DNA from: an uncultured Aquimarina sp.
Lineage (GTDB): Bacteria; Bacteroidota; Bacteroidia; Flavobacteriales; Flavobacteriaceae
Assembly: GCA_947489685.1 (NCBI GenBank)
Contig: CANLEM010000002.1
Location: forward strand, 806,001-870,000
Direction of reading: 5' to 3'
DNA: 64,000 nucleotides
The position numbers were made by a program, and so were the translations under genes. Below the pieces are notes generated by a model. That model did not search any database. It was not told where the DNA came from and saw only the letters and a program-made list of their open reading frames with translations. This document shows, piece by piece, positions 44,768-52,574 of this stretch (positions are counted from its first letter, which is position 1; each line of letters opens with the position of its first letter).

Positions 44768-46057
44768 ATGAAATATCACCAAATAGATAAAACTCTTTTT
44801 ATCAAGAACAGAAAAAATTTTATGGCTAAAATGAAGCCAAATAGTATTGCTGTTTTTAATAGTAATGATATCTATCCTATTAGTGCAGATAGCACAATAC
44901 CTTTTGAGCAACACAGAGATATTTTTTATCTAAGTGGTGTTGATCAGGAAGAAAGTATTTTATTACTCTTTCCTGATGCTCCAAAAGAAAAACATCGTGA
45001 GATTCTGTTTTTAAGAGAAACTAATGAGCATATTGCTATTTGGGAAGGAGAAAAACTAACCAAAGAAAAAGCTTTTGAAGTATCTGGTGTACAGACCGTA
45101 TACTGGCTAAAGGATCTCGAAAAAGTTTTCTTTGAAATAATGACACAGTGCGATACAGTATACGTAAATACTAATGAGCATTATAGAGCTAATGTAGAAA
45201 CCGAAACCAGAGAAGATCGTTTTACCAAATGGTGGAAAGCAAAATATCCAGCTCATAGTGTTGCAAAAAGTAACCCTATTTTACAGCGACTTCGATCAGT
45301 AAAAGATCCTATAGAAATTGAGTTAATGCAAACGGCGTGTAACATTACCGAAAAAGGATTTAGAAGATTATTAAGCTTTGTAAAACCTGGAGTGTGGGAA
45401 TATAATATCGAGGCAGAATTATTACATGAGTTTATTAATAATCGATCCAAAGGTTTTGCATACACACCTATTATCGCAAGTGGATATAATGCAAATGTCT
45501 TACACTATATAGAAAATAATCAAGAATGTAAAGATGGGGATTTGATTCTTATGGATGTTGCCGCAGAATATGCAAATTATGCTAGTGACTTATCTCGAAC
45601 TATCCCAGTGTCAGGACGTTATAACAAAAGACAAAAAGAGGTCTATGACGCTGTATTACGAGTTAAAAATGAAGCTACAAAAATGCTGGTTCCTGGCACT
45701 ATTTGGGCAGATTATCATGTTGAGGTTGGCAAAATAATGACATCAGAATTACTTGGATTAGGTCTTTTGGACAAAGCAGATGTACAAAAAGAAGATCCTG
45801 AGTGGCCTGCATATAAAAAATATTTTATGCATGGAACATCACATCACATAGGCCTAGACACTCACGATTATGGAATTCTTACCGAACCTATGCAAGCCAA
45901 TATGGTTTTTACCGTAGAACCCGGTATTTACATTCCTAATGAAGGTTTTGGAATACGACTTGAAGATGATGTGGTGATTCAAGAAACAGGACAACCTTTT
46001 AATCTAATGGCAAATATTCCTATTGAAACTGAAGAAATCGAAGATCTAATGAACTAG
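44768..46057 (+). CDS. pepP: Xaa-Pro aminopeptidase (aminopeptidase P)
   Basis: The 429-residue cytoplasmic metalloprotease removes N-terminal residues preceding proline. The N-terminal aminopeptidase P domain (about residues 1-145, FEQHRDIFYLSGVDQEES) precedes a pita-bread fold. The five metal ligands are in ILMDVAAEYANYASDLSRT (two Asp), HGTSHHIGLDTHD (His), FTVEPGIYIP (Glu) and IRLEDDVVI (Glu). The length matches the bacterial family. It is monocistronic, with a -7 box upstream and a terminator just downstream. Confidence 0.95.
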   Translation: MKYHQIDKTLFIKNRKNFMAKMKPNSIAVFNSNDIYPISADSTIPFEQHRDIFYLSGVDQEESILLLFPDAPKEKHREILFLRETNEHIAIWEGEKLTKEKAFEVSGVQTVYWLKDLEKVFFEIMTQCDTVYVNTNEHYRANVETETREDRFTKWWKAKYPAHSVAKSNPILQRLRSVKDPIEIELMQTACNITEKGFRRLLSFVKPGVWEYNIEAELLHEFINNRSKGFAYTPIIASGYNANVLHYIENNQECKDGDLILMDVAAEYANYASDLSRTIPVSGRYNKRQKEVYDAVLRVKNEATKMLVPGTIWADYHVEVGKIMTSELLGLGLLDKADVQKEDPEWPAYKKYFMHGTSHHIGLDTHDYGILTEPMQANMVFTVEPGIYIPNEGFGIRLEDDVVIQETGQPFNLMANIPIETEEIEDLMN

Positions 46058-46089
46058 CTCTTAGACTAAAGTATTATCATATAACAAAG

Positions 46090-46120
46090 TCCCTATTGTT
46101 AAAGTACTATAGGGATTTTT
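46090..46120 (+). terminator. Terminator of pepP
   Basis: TCCCTAT (46090-46096) pairs with ATAGGGA (46109-46115), followed by T5. It lies inside the longest open frame of the next gene and shows that this gene must start further downstream. Confidence 0.78.
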
Positions 46121-46191
46121 TATTTTTTTACATTTCACAGAATATTTTGATAGGTTATTTCGTTGATATAATAACTCTTTCTTTAGGTCCT

Positions 46192-46575
46192 ATGCAACGA
46201 ATGAAAATTACCGCAGGTCATCAACAAGCTATGCCATATTTGGTAGTCGAACAAGCCGAAGATTTTATTGATTTTATTCGTAAAATATTTAATGCGCAAG
46301 AAATGCTGCGCAGTCTGGATGGAGATAAAAGAATTCAACATTCAGAAATTAAAATTGGAGATAGTACTATTCTTCTTGCCGAAGCGTCAAAACACTATCC
46401 CGCACATCCAGGGTCTATGTATGTATATGTACAAGATACGGATCAAACCTATTTTAATGCATTGGATTCGGGAGCTGTTTCTTTAATGCAACCTATGGAT
46501 GAAGATAGTGGGGCACGAGGAGCTGGTTTTCAAGACCCTTTTGGTAATACCTGGTGGATCGCAACATTAAACTAA
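46192..46575 (+). CDS. VOC-family (glyoxalase-fold) protein
   Basis: From ATG 46192 the protein is 127 residues (MQRMKITAGHQQAMPYLVV); ATG 46201 is also possible. The frame is open to an ATG at 46096, but that segment contains the pepP terminator and codes for hydrophobic residues foreign to the family. The VOC fold is recognised from YLVVEQAEDFIDFIRKIF, then IKIGDSTILLAEAS, VYVQDTDQTYFNALDSGA and the C-terminal GFQDPFGNTWWIATL. The PhnB-like subgroup often lacks a known reaction. No substrate is assigned. Confidence 0.85.
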   Translation: MQRMKITAGHQQAMPYLVVEQAEDFIDFIRKIFNAQEMLRSLDGDKRIQHSEIKIGDSTILLAEASKHYPAHPGSMYVYVQDTDQTYFNALDSGAVSLMQPMDEDSGARGAGFQDPFGNTWWIATLN

Positions 46576-46585
46576 TTACAAAAAA

Positions 46586-47863
46586 TTATTGTTTTTTGGC
46601 AAGCAATATTACATTCATAATAACAAATGTAACAATCGCAGGAACTAACCATGCCAAACTAAATTGACCAAAAGGAAGTATTTCTAGAATAGGGCTTACT
46701 TGCTCCTTCATACCTATTGAACCCAAAAAATCTGGTAAACTAAATATAATAGTTGCAATCACAACTGCTCTAAAAACTAATGGGTGGGTCAACTTATCAG
46801 ATAAAACATTAAGTAAAATCAAAACTATAGTTATAGGGTAAATAAACATTAAAGCGGGTACAGCTACATCAATAATATAATGCACATCAAATTGCCCCAT
46901 TACTACTCCTAGAATGCAACCAACAACAGCCGTAATTACGTATGCTTTTTTAGAATTTTTGAATATCCCTTTCATAAAATCTGCTGTACCTGTAACTATA
47001 CCTACAGCAGTAGTAAAACAAGCCAAGCTAACCAATATACTTAAAAGTGTTTTTCCTATATTTCCTAATGTGATTAGACTTAGCCCTGATAACAATTCTG
47101 TTCTCGAAGTCTCTTGATCAAAAACATTACTATATAAAGCCCCATTGTAAATCATACCAGAGTATATAATAAGTAACCCCAAACCTGCCACAATGCCCGA
47201 TCGTATGATCAAACCTTTATTGTGCTCAAAACTATTTTTTCCCTTAATCTGTAACGAAATAATAATAACTCCGCCTACAACAACTGCTCCAATTGCATCA
47301 AAAGTTTGATATCCCTCTAACAATCCACTAACTAGAGGAATTTGAAGCTCGGATGAACCAATACCAGGAGTTTGTGCAGAAAAAACACCAATAAAAATAA
47401 TGCTAAGAACAACTATAAATATAATAGGCGAAAGAAACTTTCCTAACAAACCTAAAATTCTAGATCGGTTAAGTACAAAAAGGAGCACCAAAGCAAAATA
47501 TATACTACTTGTTAACCATGCGCTGGTCCCAAAAAAAGGTTGAATAGCCATCTCATGAGTCACAGAGGCTGTTCTTGGCGATGGCAACGATAAAGAGATT
47601 GCGTAAACCAATAAACAATAGATAAGACTAAATTTTGGTGATACTTTTTTTGCAAAATCTAACATCGTACCTTGTAATCTAGCATGTGCTACGATACCTA
47701 ATAACGGTATAATCACTGCAGAGATTACGAACCCTAGAGTGACCATAAACCAAGCATCTCCTGCTTTTAGACCTAACAAGGGCGGAAGCATTAAGTTTCC
47801 GGCACCAAAAAACATAGAAAATAACGCAAATCCTGCGACGAAAGTTTCTTTATTAAATCTCAT
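46586..47863 (-). CDS. brnQ: Branched-chain amino-acid carrier
   Basis: The 425-residue inner-membrane protein has about twelve predicted helices and the LIVCS-family N-terminus FVAGFALFSMFFGAGNLMLPP, where the broken first helix binds substrate and cation. Further family segments are ISLSLPSPRTASVTHEMA and LVSLACFTTAVGIVTGTADF. It would import Leu, Ile and Val by sodium or proton symport. The length is normal. The gene is divergent from the hydrolase gene at 47901 across only 37 nt. Confidence 0.94.
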   Translation of the reverse strand: MRFNKETFVAGFALFSMFFGAGNLMLPPLLGLKAGDAWFMVTLGFVISAVIIPLLGIVAHARLQGTMLDFAKKVSPKFSLIYCLLVYAISLSLPSPRTASVTHEMAIQPFFGTSAWLTSSIYFALVLLFVLNRSRILGLLGKFLSPIIFIVVLSIIFIGVFSAQTPGIGSSELQIPLVSGLLEGYQTFDAIGAVVVGGVIIISLQIKGKNSFEHNKGLIIRSGIVAGLGLLIIYSGMIYNGALYSNVFDQETSRTELLSGLSLITLGNIGKTLLSILVSLACFTTAVGIVTGTADFMKGIFKNSKKAYVITAVVGCILGVVMGQFDVHYIIDVAVPALMFIYPITIVLILLNVLSDKLTHPLVFRAVVIATIIFSLPDFLGSIGMKEQVSPILEILPFGQFSLAWLVPAIVTFVIMNVILLAKKQ

Positions 47864-47900
47864 TTAGTTAGGTTTATGCGCCTAAAAATAAACTTTCAAA

Positions 47901-48683
47901 ATGATATTAGCACACAAAGGGATTAAAATAAATTATAACACCTTTGGAAAAGGGGCTCCAGTTGTTTTTTTACATGGGTTTTTAGAAAATGCTACCATGT
48001 GGGAAGAAACAATTGCATTTTTTTCAAATAGCTACCAGTGCATATCTATAGATTTGCTGGGTCATGGTAAAAGCGAAAATTTAGGGTACATACACACGAT
48101 GGATGATATGGCCGAGGCAGTAAAAGCTGTATTAGATCATTTAAAAATTACCTCTGCAATTTTTATTGGTCACTCTATGGGTGGCTACGTAGCCTTGTCG
48201 CACATTGATCTTTTCTCTGGTTATGTTTCGGGATTAGTTTTACTTAATTCTACTTCTTTACCCGATAGTGAAGAACGAAAAATAAGCCGTTCTAGAGCGA
48301 TTGATATTGTAAAGAAAAATCCAAATGCATATACTAGTATGGCTATTGCAAATCTTTTTGCTGAAAAAAACAGAGTGCAATTTGCTCAACAGATACGTTT
48401 GATCAAAGAACAGGCCTCAAAAACATCTTTACAAGGAATTATATCTTCTTTGGAAGGCATGAAAGTTAGAAAAGATCGCAGCACTGTTTTGCATAATTTC
48501 AAAGGATCTAAAATTATCTTTGCAGGAAAATTAGATCCTATATTATCATTTTCACAAAACCTACAGGAAGCAAAACAATATGATATTGATCTCATAAGTT
48601 TTGATGGTGGTCATATGACTTACGTAGAGAATAAAGAAAAGTTTTTATCCGAATTACATAAATTTCTCTTAGCACAACATTAA
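47901..48683 (+). CDS. Alpha/beta hydrolase (epoxide-hydrolase/MhpC-like)
   Basis: The 260-residue cytoplasmic protein has the oxyanion motif VFLHGFLENATMWEE, the nucleophile elbow IGHSMGGYVAL (Ser near residue 95), the acidic residue in AGKLDPILSF and His in DGGHMTYVE, a complete triad. A helical cap lies around residues 120-190. It belongs to the broad alpha/beta hydrolase fold 1 family, and the substrate is unknown. It shares a very short divergent promoter region with brnQ. Confidence 0.88.
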   Translation: MILAHKGIKINYNTFGKGAPVVFLHGFLENATMWEETIAFFSNSYQCISIDLLGHGKSENLGYIHTMDDMAEAVKAVLDHLKITSAIFIGHSMGGYVALSHIDLFSGYVSGLVLLNSTSLPDSEERKISRSRAIDIVKKNPNAYTSMAIANLFAEKNRVQFAQQIRLIKEQASKTSLQGIISSLEGMKVRKDRSTVLHNFKGSKIIFAGKLDPILSFSQNLQEAKQYDIDLISFDGGHMTYVENKEKFLSELHKFLLAQH

Positions 48684-48745
48684 AAAAACAGTAAATATGA
48701 AGGGTTAATGCAAGAATAACCTAGACGAAATACTTGTTTTTAAGG

Positions 48746-48772
48746 CAAAACACCTATAAAAAACGTGTTTTG
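48746..48772 (+). terminator. Possible terminator of the hydrolase gene
   Basis: CAAAACAC (48746-48753) pairs with GTGTTTTG (48765-48772) around an 11-nt loop. No strong T-run follows, so this is tentative. Confidence 0.4.
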
Positions 48773-48900
48773 TGTTAAAAATGCATATAAAAAGACACAT
48801 TTTTCTTACAAATATGTTTGTATTCTGAAAAAAAATATTATTATTGTATTGATAATGAACCTATAACACTCGTGCATGAATTTGTAACCCCTATAAAATT

Positions 48901-49170
48901 ATGAAAAAATCTACCCCTAGCCCCGCATTTTCCTTTTCAAAAATTTACTGTTCTCTATTTGGTCACGACTATGTGTTATCCAAAAATGTTACTCATCATA
49001 TCAAAGAATATTCTTGTTCACACTGTGGAGAACAAGCTACTACCAATAGCAGAGGTCGATTAGAAGTAATGACACCTAAATTAAAGGAAATTAATAACGC
49101 CTTGGCTTCGGTACATGCAAAGAAAATTGCAAAAAGTAAAGTAAATACTACTTTTCAGGTAGCATCTTAG
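48901..49170 (+). CDS. Small protein with Cys/His zinc-finger-like motif
   Basis: The 89-residue protein has no signal peptide. It contains IYCSLFGHDY, then HHIKEYSCSHCGEQ, so Cys, His and a CxxC pair spaced like a small zinc ribbon, followed by a basic helical tail with many Lys. The arrangement (C-x-x-x-G-H-x-Y ... C-x-x-C-G) resembles DUF1660-type small proteins. The function is unknown. It is a single gene preceded by a 217-nt non-coding stretch. Confidence 0.7.
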   Translation: MKKSTPSPAFSFSKIYCSLFGHDYVLSKNVTHHIKEYSCSHCGEQATTNSRGRLEVMTPKLKEINNALASVHAKKIAKSKVNTTFQVAS

Positions 49171-49183
49171 AATTACCTCTTTT

Positions 49184-50230
49184 CTATTCTTTAATGGGGT
49201 TCCAACCCTGTGCTTTTAGTTCTATTTTTTCGTTTGCCCTGGTTACCAACCCTACTCCGCTTTTTTGATCTGTTATATGACCAATTACGGTCAGATTTGG
49301 ATTTGCTTTTATTTTAGGATAATCTTCTTGTTTGATTGTAAATAATAACTCATAATCTTCTCCTCCATTAAGTGCTACAGTCGTACTATTGATTTTAAAC
49401 TCTTCGCAGACCGAAATTACCGCAGGGTCCAAAGGTATTTTTTCTTCATATAAATTTACTCCGACCTTGGATTGTGTACAAAGATGTATCACTTCAGAAG
49501 ATAACCCATCACTTATATCAATCATGCTTGTTGGTTGCACTTCAAGAGCTTTTAGAAGTTCAGGAATGTCTTTTCGTGCTTCAGGTTTTAATTGCCTTTC
49601 GATAAGATATGTATATTGATCCAAATCAGGTTGAGAATTTGGATTTACTTCAAACACTTGTTTTTCTCTTTCTAATACCTGAAGCCCCATATAGGCAGCT
49701 CCCAAATCTCCGGTAACCACAAGAAGATCACTTTCTTTGGCACCACTGCGATAAACCAAGTCTTCTTTATTGCTATGCCCAATAGCCGTAATACTAATTA
49801 TTAATCCGGTGGTAGAAGAGGTTGTATCTCCTCCTACAAGATCAATATTATAAACTTTGGCCGCTGTTGCGATACCAGCATAAAGTTCTTCGAGAGCTTC
49901 CAAAGGGAATCTATTCGAAACAGCTATAGATACCGTAATTTGGGATGCGCTAGCATTCATAGCATATATATCTGAAAGATTTATCACAACAGCTTTATAT
50001 CCCAAATGCTTTAGAGGGACATAGGAAAGATCAAAATGTACTCCTTCGATCAACAAATCAGTTGTTACAACACATTTTTTAGCATCAAAATCCAAAACTG
50101 CTGCATCATCACCAATACCCACGTTTGTTGTTTTTTGACTAATCTTAAAATTCTTCGTTAAATGATTAATTAGTCCAAACTCTCCTAGCTCGGATATTTG
50201 TGTTCTGGGTGTATTTTTATCTTCAATCAT
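49184..50230 (-). CDS. thiL: Thiamine-monophosphate kinase
   Basis: The 348-residue enzyme phosphorylates thiamine monophosphate to thiamine diphosphate with ATP. Family features are VGIGDDAAVLDF and VTTDLLIEGVHFD (metal and phosphate binding), DLVGGDTTSS, VTGDLGAAYMG, MIDISDGLSSEV and NGGEDYELLFT, all typical of the AIRS-like fold of ThiL. No other thi gene is adjacent. The -7 box ends only about 4 nt before the ATG, so translation may be leaderless. Confidence 0.95.
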   Translation of the reverse strand: MIEDKNTPRTQISELGEFGLINHLTKNFKISQKTTNVGIGDDAAVLDFDAKKCVVTTDLLIEGVHFDLSYVPLKHLGYKAVVINLSDIYAMNASASQITVSIAVSNRFPLEALEELYAGIATAAKVYNIDLVGGDTTSSTTGLIISITAIGHSNKEDLVYRSGAKESDLLVVTGDLGAAYMGLQVLEREKQVFEVNPNSQPDLDQYTYLIERQLKPEARKDIPELLKALEVQPTSMIDISDGLSSEVIHLCTQSKVGVNLYEEKIPLDPAVISVCEEFKINSTTVALNGGEDYELLFTIKQEDYPKIKANPNLTVIGHITDQKSGVGLVTRANEKIELKAQGWNPIKE

Positions 50231-50234
50231 TTTG

Positions 50235-50242
50235 CAAAGGTA
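50235..50242 (-). promoter_or_regulatory. -7 box abutting thiL
   Basis: TACCTTTG on the minus strand, a full TAnnTTTG match, 4 nt before the ATG. Transcription would begin at or very near the start codon. Confidence 0.5.
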
Positions 50243-50265
50243 GCCAACAATCTCATTCTAATTCA

Positions 50266-50292
50266 TAAAAAAATCCCGAAAAATCGGGATTT
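50266..50292 (-). terminator. Terminator of the 50311-50829 lipoprotein gene
   Basis: Stem AAATCCCGA with TCGGGATTT, a 4-nt A loop, and a T-run on the minus strand, just after the stop. Confidence 0.82.
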
Positions 50293-50310
50293 AATGATTA
50301 ATAAGTGAGT

Positions 50311-50829
50311 CTATAAACATTCTCTTTCATAATTCAGAGCTTCAGTATCATTTGTAGGACTTACACCTTCTATAAAAGCTGTATTGGATATTATAGTTAC
50401 TTTATAGGTACCATCGAACCCAGCACTTAAACCCCAATCTCTTGCAACAGAAAGATTGTATATTCCTGTTTCTGAAATAATGATATTAGAAATAGAAACT
50501 TCTTCATCCTGATTTGTACAACCATAATATGTTAGTTTTCCATCATTCAGTAAATTTGGCCCTCCAAATTGGCCGAACTCTGCCGACAAATCTAGTGAAA
50601 CAACCGATTTTCCGGTCACATCTTCTATGCTGATAGCTATTTTTGTATCCTTTTTGAATTCGAATTGATATACGTCTTCACAATCTTCATTGATATTACA
50701 ACTCCATTCTCCTGCTTTTTCATAAAAAGTTATACCCGGATCTATTACAGGAACATCATCATCCTTAGAACAACCTACTATTAACACTAATGCTGCGATA
50801 AGTTTTACTTTAAAAATTTGTGTTTTCAT
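50311..50829 (-). CDS. Lipoprotein of unknown function
   Basis: The 172-residue protein has a lipoprotein signal with Cys at residue 20 (AALVLIVGCSKDDD) and acidic residues after it. The mature part is one beta-rich domain resembling a PPC/jelly-roll fold (VYQFEFKKDTKIAISIEDV, SISNIIISETGIYNLSVARDW). Four Cys (CNINEDC, YGCTNQ, RECL) may form two disulphides. No named family is recognised. It is monocistronic and divergent from the choice-of-anchor-B cluster across 187 nt. Confidence 0.72.
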   Translation of the reverse strand: MKTQIFKVKLIAALVLIVGCSKDDDVPVIDPGITFYEKAGEWSCNINEDCEDVYQFEFKKDTKIAISIEDVTGKSVVSLDLSAEFGQFGGPNLLNDGKLTYYGCTNQDEEVSISNIIISETGIYNLSVARDWGLSAGFDGTYKVTIISNTAFIEGVSPTNDTEALNYERECL

Positions 50830-51016
50830 GATTAAAAGTTTTATATTGTTTTTCCTTACACAGCTATATCAATCTTAATAAAATTTTGTTACCCTTTTTT
50901 TGAAGATTTATTCATTTACAGGCTTTTAGGTTTTGAGTTAAAAACAAAATCAACGATTTAACGTTATAGTATTAAACTCAAAAAAAGTTCGGTGTTTTTA
51001 CTAAAAAGTAGTCAGT

Positions 51017-52258
51017 ATGAAAAATTATGTTTATCCCATTTATACACTATTCTCTTTTATTATTTTATTAGGTTGTAGTGGAGATGATAATGGAAACGCT
51101 CCCATAGATATGGGGCCAGATCCAACCGCTTCCAAAATTTGTGAAAATGGTACCGCAGCAGGATTCTATCCTTGTAATGGATACGATTTGGTTTCTACAA
51201 TATCTCTAAATACACTTGATGCAACTGAAGGTAACGATAGTTGGGGATGGACAGATCCAACTAATGGCAAAGAGTATGCCTTAATTGGATTAGATAATGG
51301 TACCGCATTTATAGATATTTCTACACCAGATACTCCAGTGTATTTGGGTAAATTACCCACAGCAACGGTAAGTAGTCCCTGGAGAGATGTAAAAGTGTAT
51401 AGTAACCATGCATTTATTGTGAGCGAGGCTCCTAGTCATGGTATGCAGGTCTTTGACCTAACAAGATTGCGTAATGTTACCAATCCTCCTCAAACATTTA
51501 CGGCCGATACACGTTTTACAGAATTTGGTAGTGCGCATAATATTGTTATTAATGAAGATTCTGGTTTTGCATACGCTGTGGGAACAAGCAGACTAGGGCC
51601 ATTTCAAGGAGGTCCTGTTTTTATTAATATACAAGATCCTAAAAACCCCATTAACGCTGGTGGTTTTCTGTCTACAGGAGACAGAGCTTATAGTCATGAT
51701 GCTCAAGTGGTTACCTATAACGGTCCTGATGCCGATTATACAGGCAAAGAAATACTTATTGGAAGTAACGAAATAGAAGTTGTTATTGCAGATATTACTG
51801 ATAAAGATAACCCTGTAACGATCTCCACCATAAAATACGCAGATGTTGGATATACGCATCAAGGATGGTTTACCGAAGATATGAGATATTTTATATTAGG
51901 AGATGAAACCGACGAACAAGGTGTTGGTTTTAATACACGAACAATCATTTTTGACTTTGAAGACTTAGATACTCCTATAGAACACATGACATATACAGGG
52001 CCTACCGCCGCTATTGATCATAATGGATATGTAAGAGGAAATAAGTTTTATCTAGCCAATTATAGAGCAGGTATACGGGTGATTGATATTTCGGATATTG
52101 CTAATAAAAATATTTCTGAAATAGGCTTTTTTGATACGTTTCCATCTAACGATAATGCAGATTTTAGTGGTGCATGGAATGTATACCCTTACTTTGATAG
52201 TGGTAATATTGTGATAAGCGATATCAATTCGGGGTTTATCCTGATAAAAGAGCAATAA
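51017..52258 (+). CDS. Choice-of-anchor-B protein, lipoprotein form
   Basis: The 413-residue protein has a lipoprotein signal with the Cys in IILLGCSGDDNGN. LVIVD-type repeats follow that form a beta-propeller characteristic of the choice-of-anchor-B family (NDSWGWTDPTNGKEYALIG, TAFIDISTPDTPVYLG, HAFIVSEAPSHGMQVFDL, HQGWFTEDMRYFILGDETDE, GIRVIDISDI). Family members show either a lipid or a sorting-domain anchor, hence the name. Over about 370 residues it is very similar to the next gene product. It is the first gene of the cluster to 58580, but a strong terminator follows it. The function of the family is unknown. Confidence 0.88.
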   Translation: MKNYVYPIYTLFSFIILLGCSGDDNGNAPIDMGPDPTASKICENGTAAGFYPCNGYDLVSTISLNTLDATEGNDSWGWTDPTNGKEYALIGLDNGTAFIDISTPDTPVYLGKLPTATVSSPWRDVKVYSNHAFIVSEAPSHGMQVFDLTRLRNVTNPPQTFTADTRFTEFGSAHNIVINEDSGFAYAVGTSRLGPFQGGPVFINIQDPKNPINAGGFLSTGDRAYSHDAQVVTYNGPDADYTGKEILIGSNEIEVVIADITDKDNPVTISTIKYADVGYTHQGWFTEDMRYFILGDETDEQGVGFNTRTIIFDFEDLDTPIEHMTYTGPTAAIDHNGYVRGNKFYLANYRAGIRVIDISDIANKNISEIGFFDTFPSNDNADFSGAWNVYPYFDSGNIVISDINSGFILIKEQ

Positions 52259-52574
52259 AAAAACTTCAATAGCTTATATCCTAAATTAAGAGTTCTTCTA
52301 TTTTAATGGTAGACTCGGACTAAAAAACACCTCTAGCGGATTTCAAAATCCATTAGAGGTGTTTTTTATTTACCCTCACAACATCACCTAATTCATTATC
52401 AGGTAAACAACTAAATTGTTAAAAAGAGTTAAAAAAACAACAAATCCATTGCACTTAAGGGTATTTCTTGAAAAAAATTCAATAAATTAGGTAATTAATT
52501 GAATTACAATCTATTAAAACACTAAAAATATGACATAAACTTAATTACAAACTAACTCTTAAAACACAAACTCA
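52259..52574. other. Region between the two choice-of-anchor-B genes
   Basis: 316 nt. It holds the strong terminator at 52322-52366. The remainder (about 52367-52574) is A/T-rich, with no open frame and no full TAnnTTTG box, and must contain the promoter for the second copy. Confidence 0.5.
52322..52366 (+). terminator. Terminator after the first choice-of-anchor-B gene
   Basis: AAAACACCTCTA pairs with TAGAGGTGTTTT, with an inner GGAT/ATCC stem, and a T-run follows. Confidence 0.88.

Noticed and set aside
46096..46191. N-terminal extension of the VOC protein
   Set aside because: It contains the pepP terminator hairpin and T-run, and the encoded residues are unlike the family.
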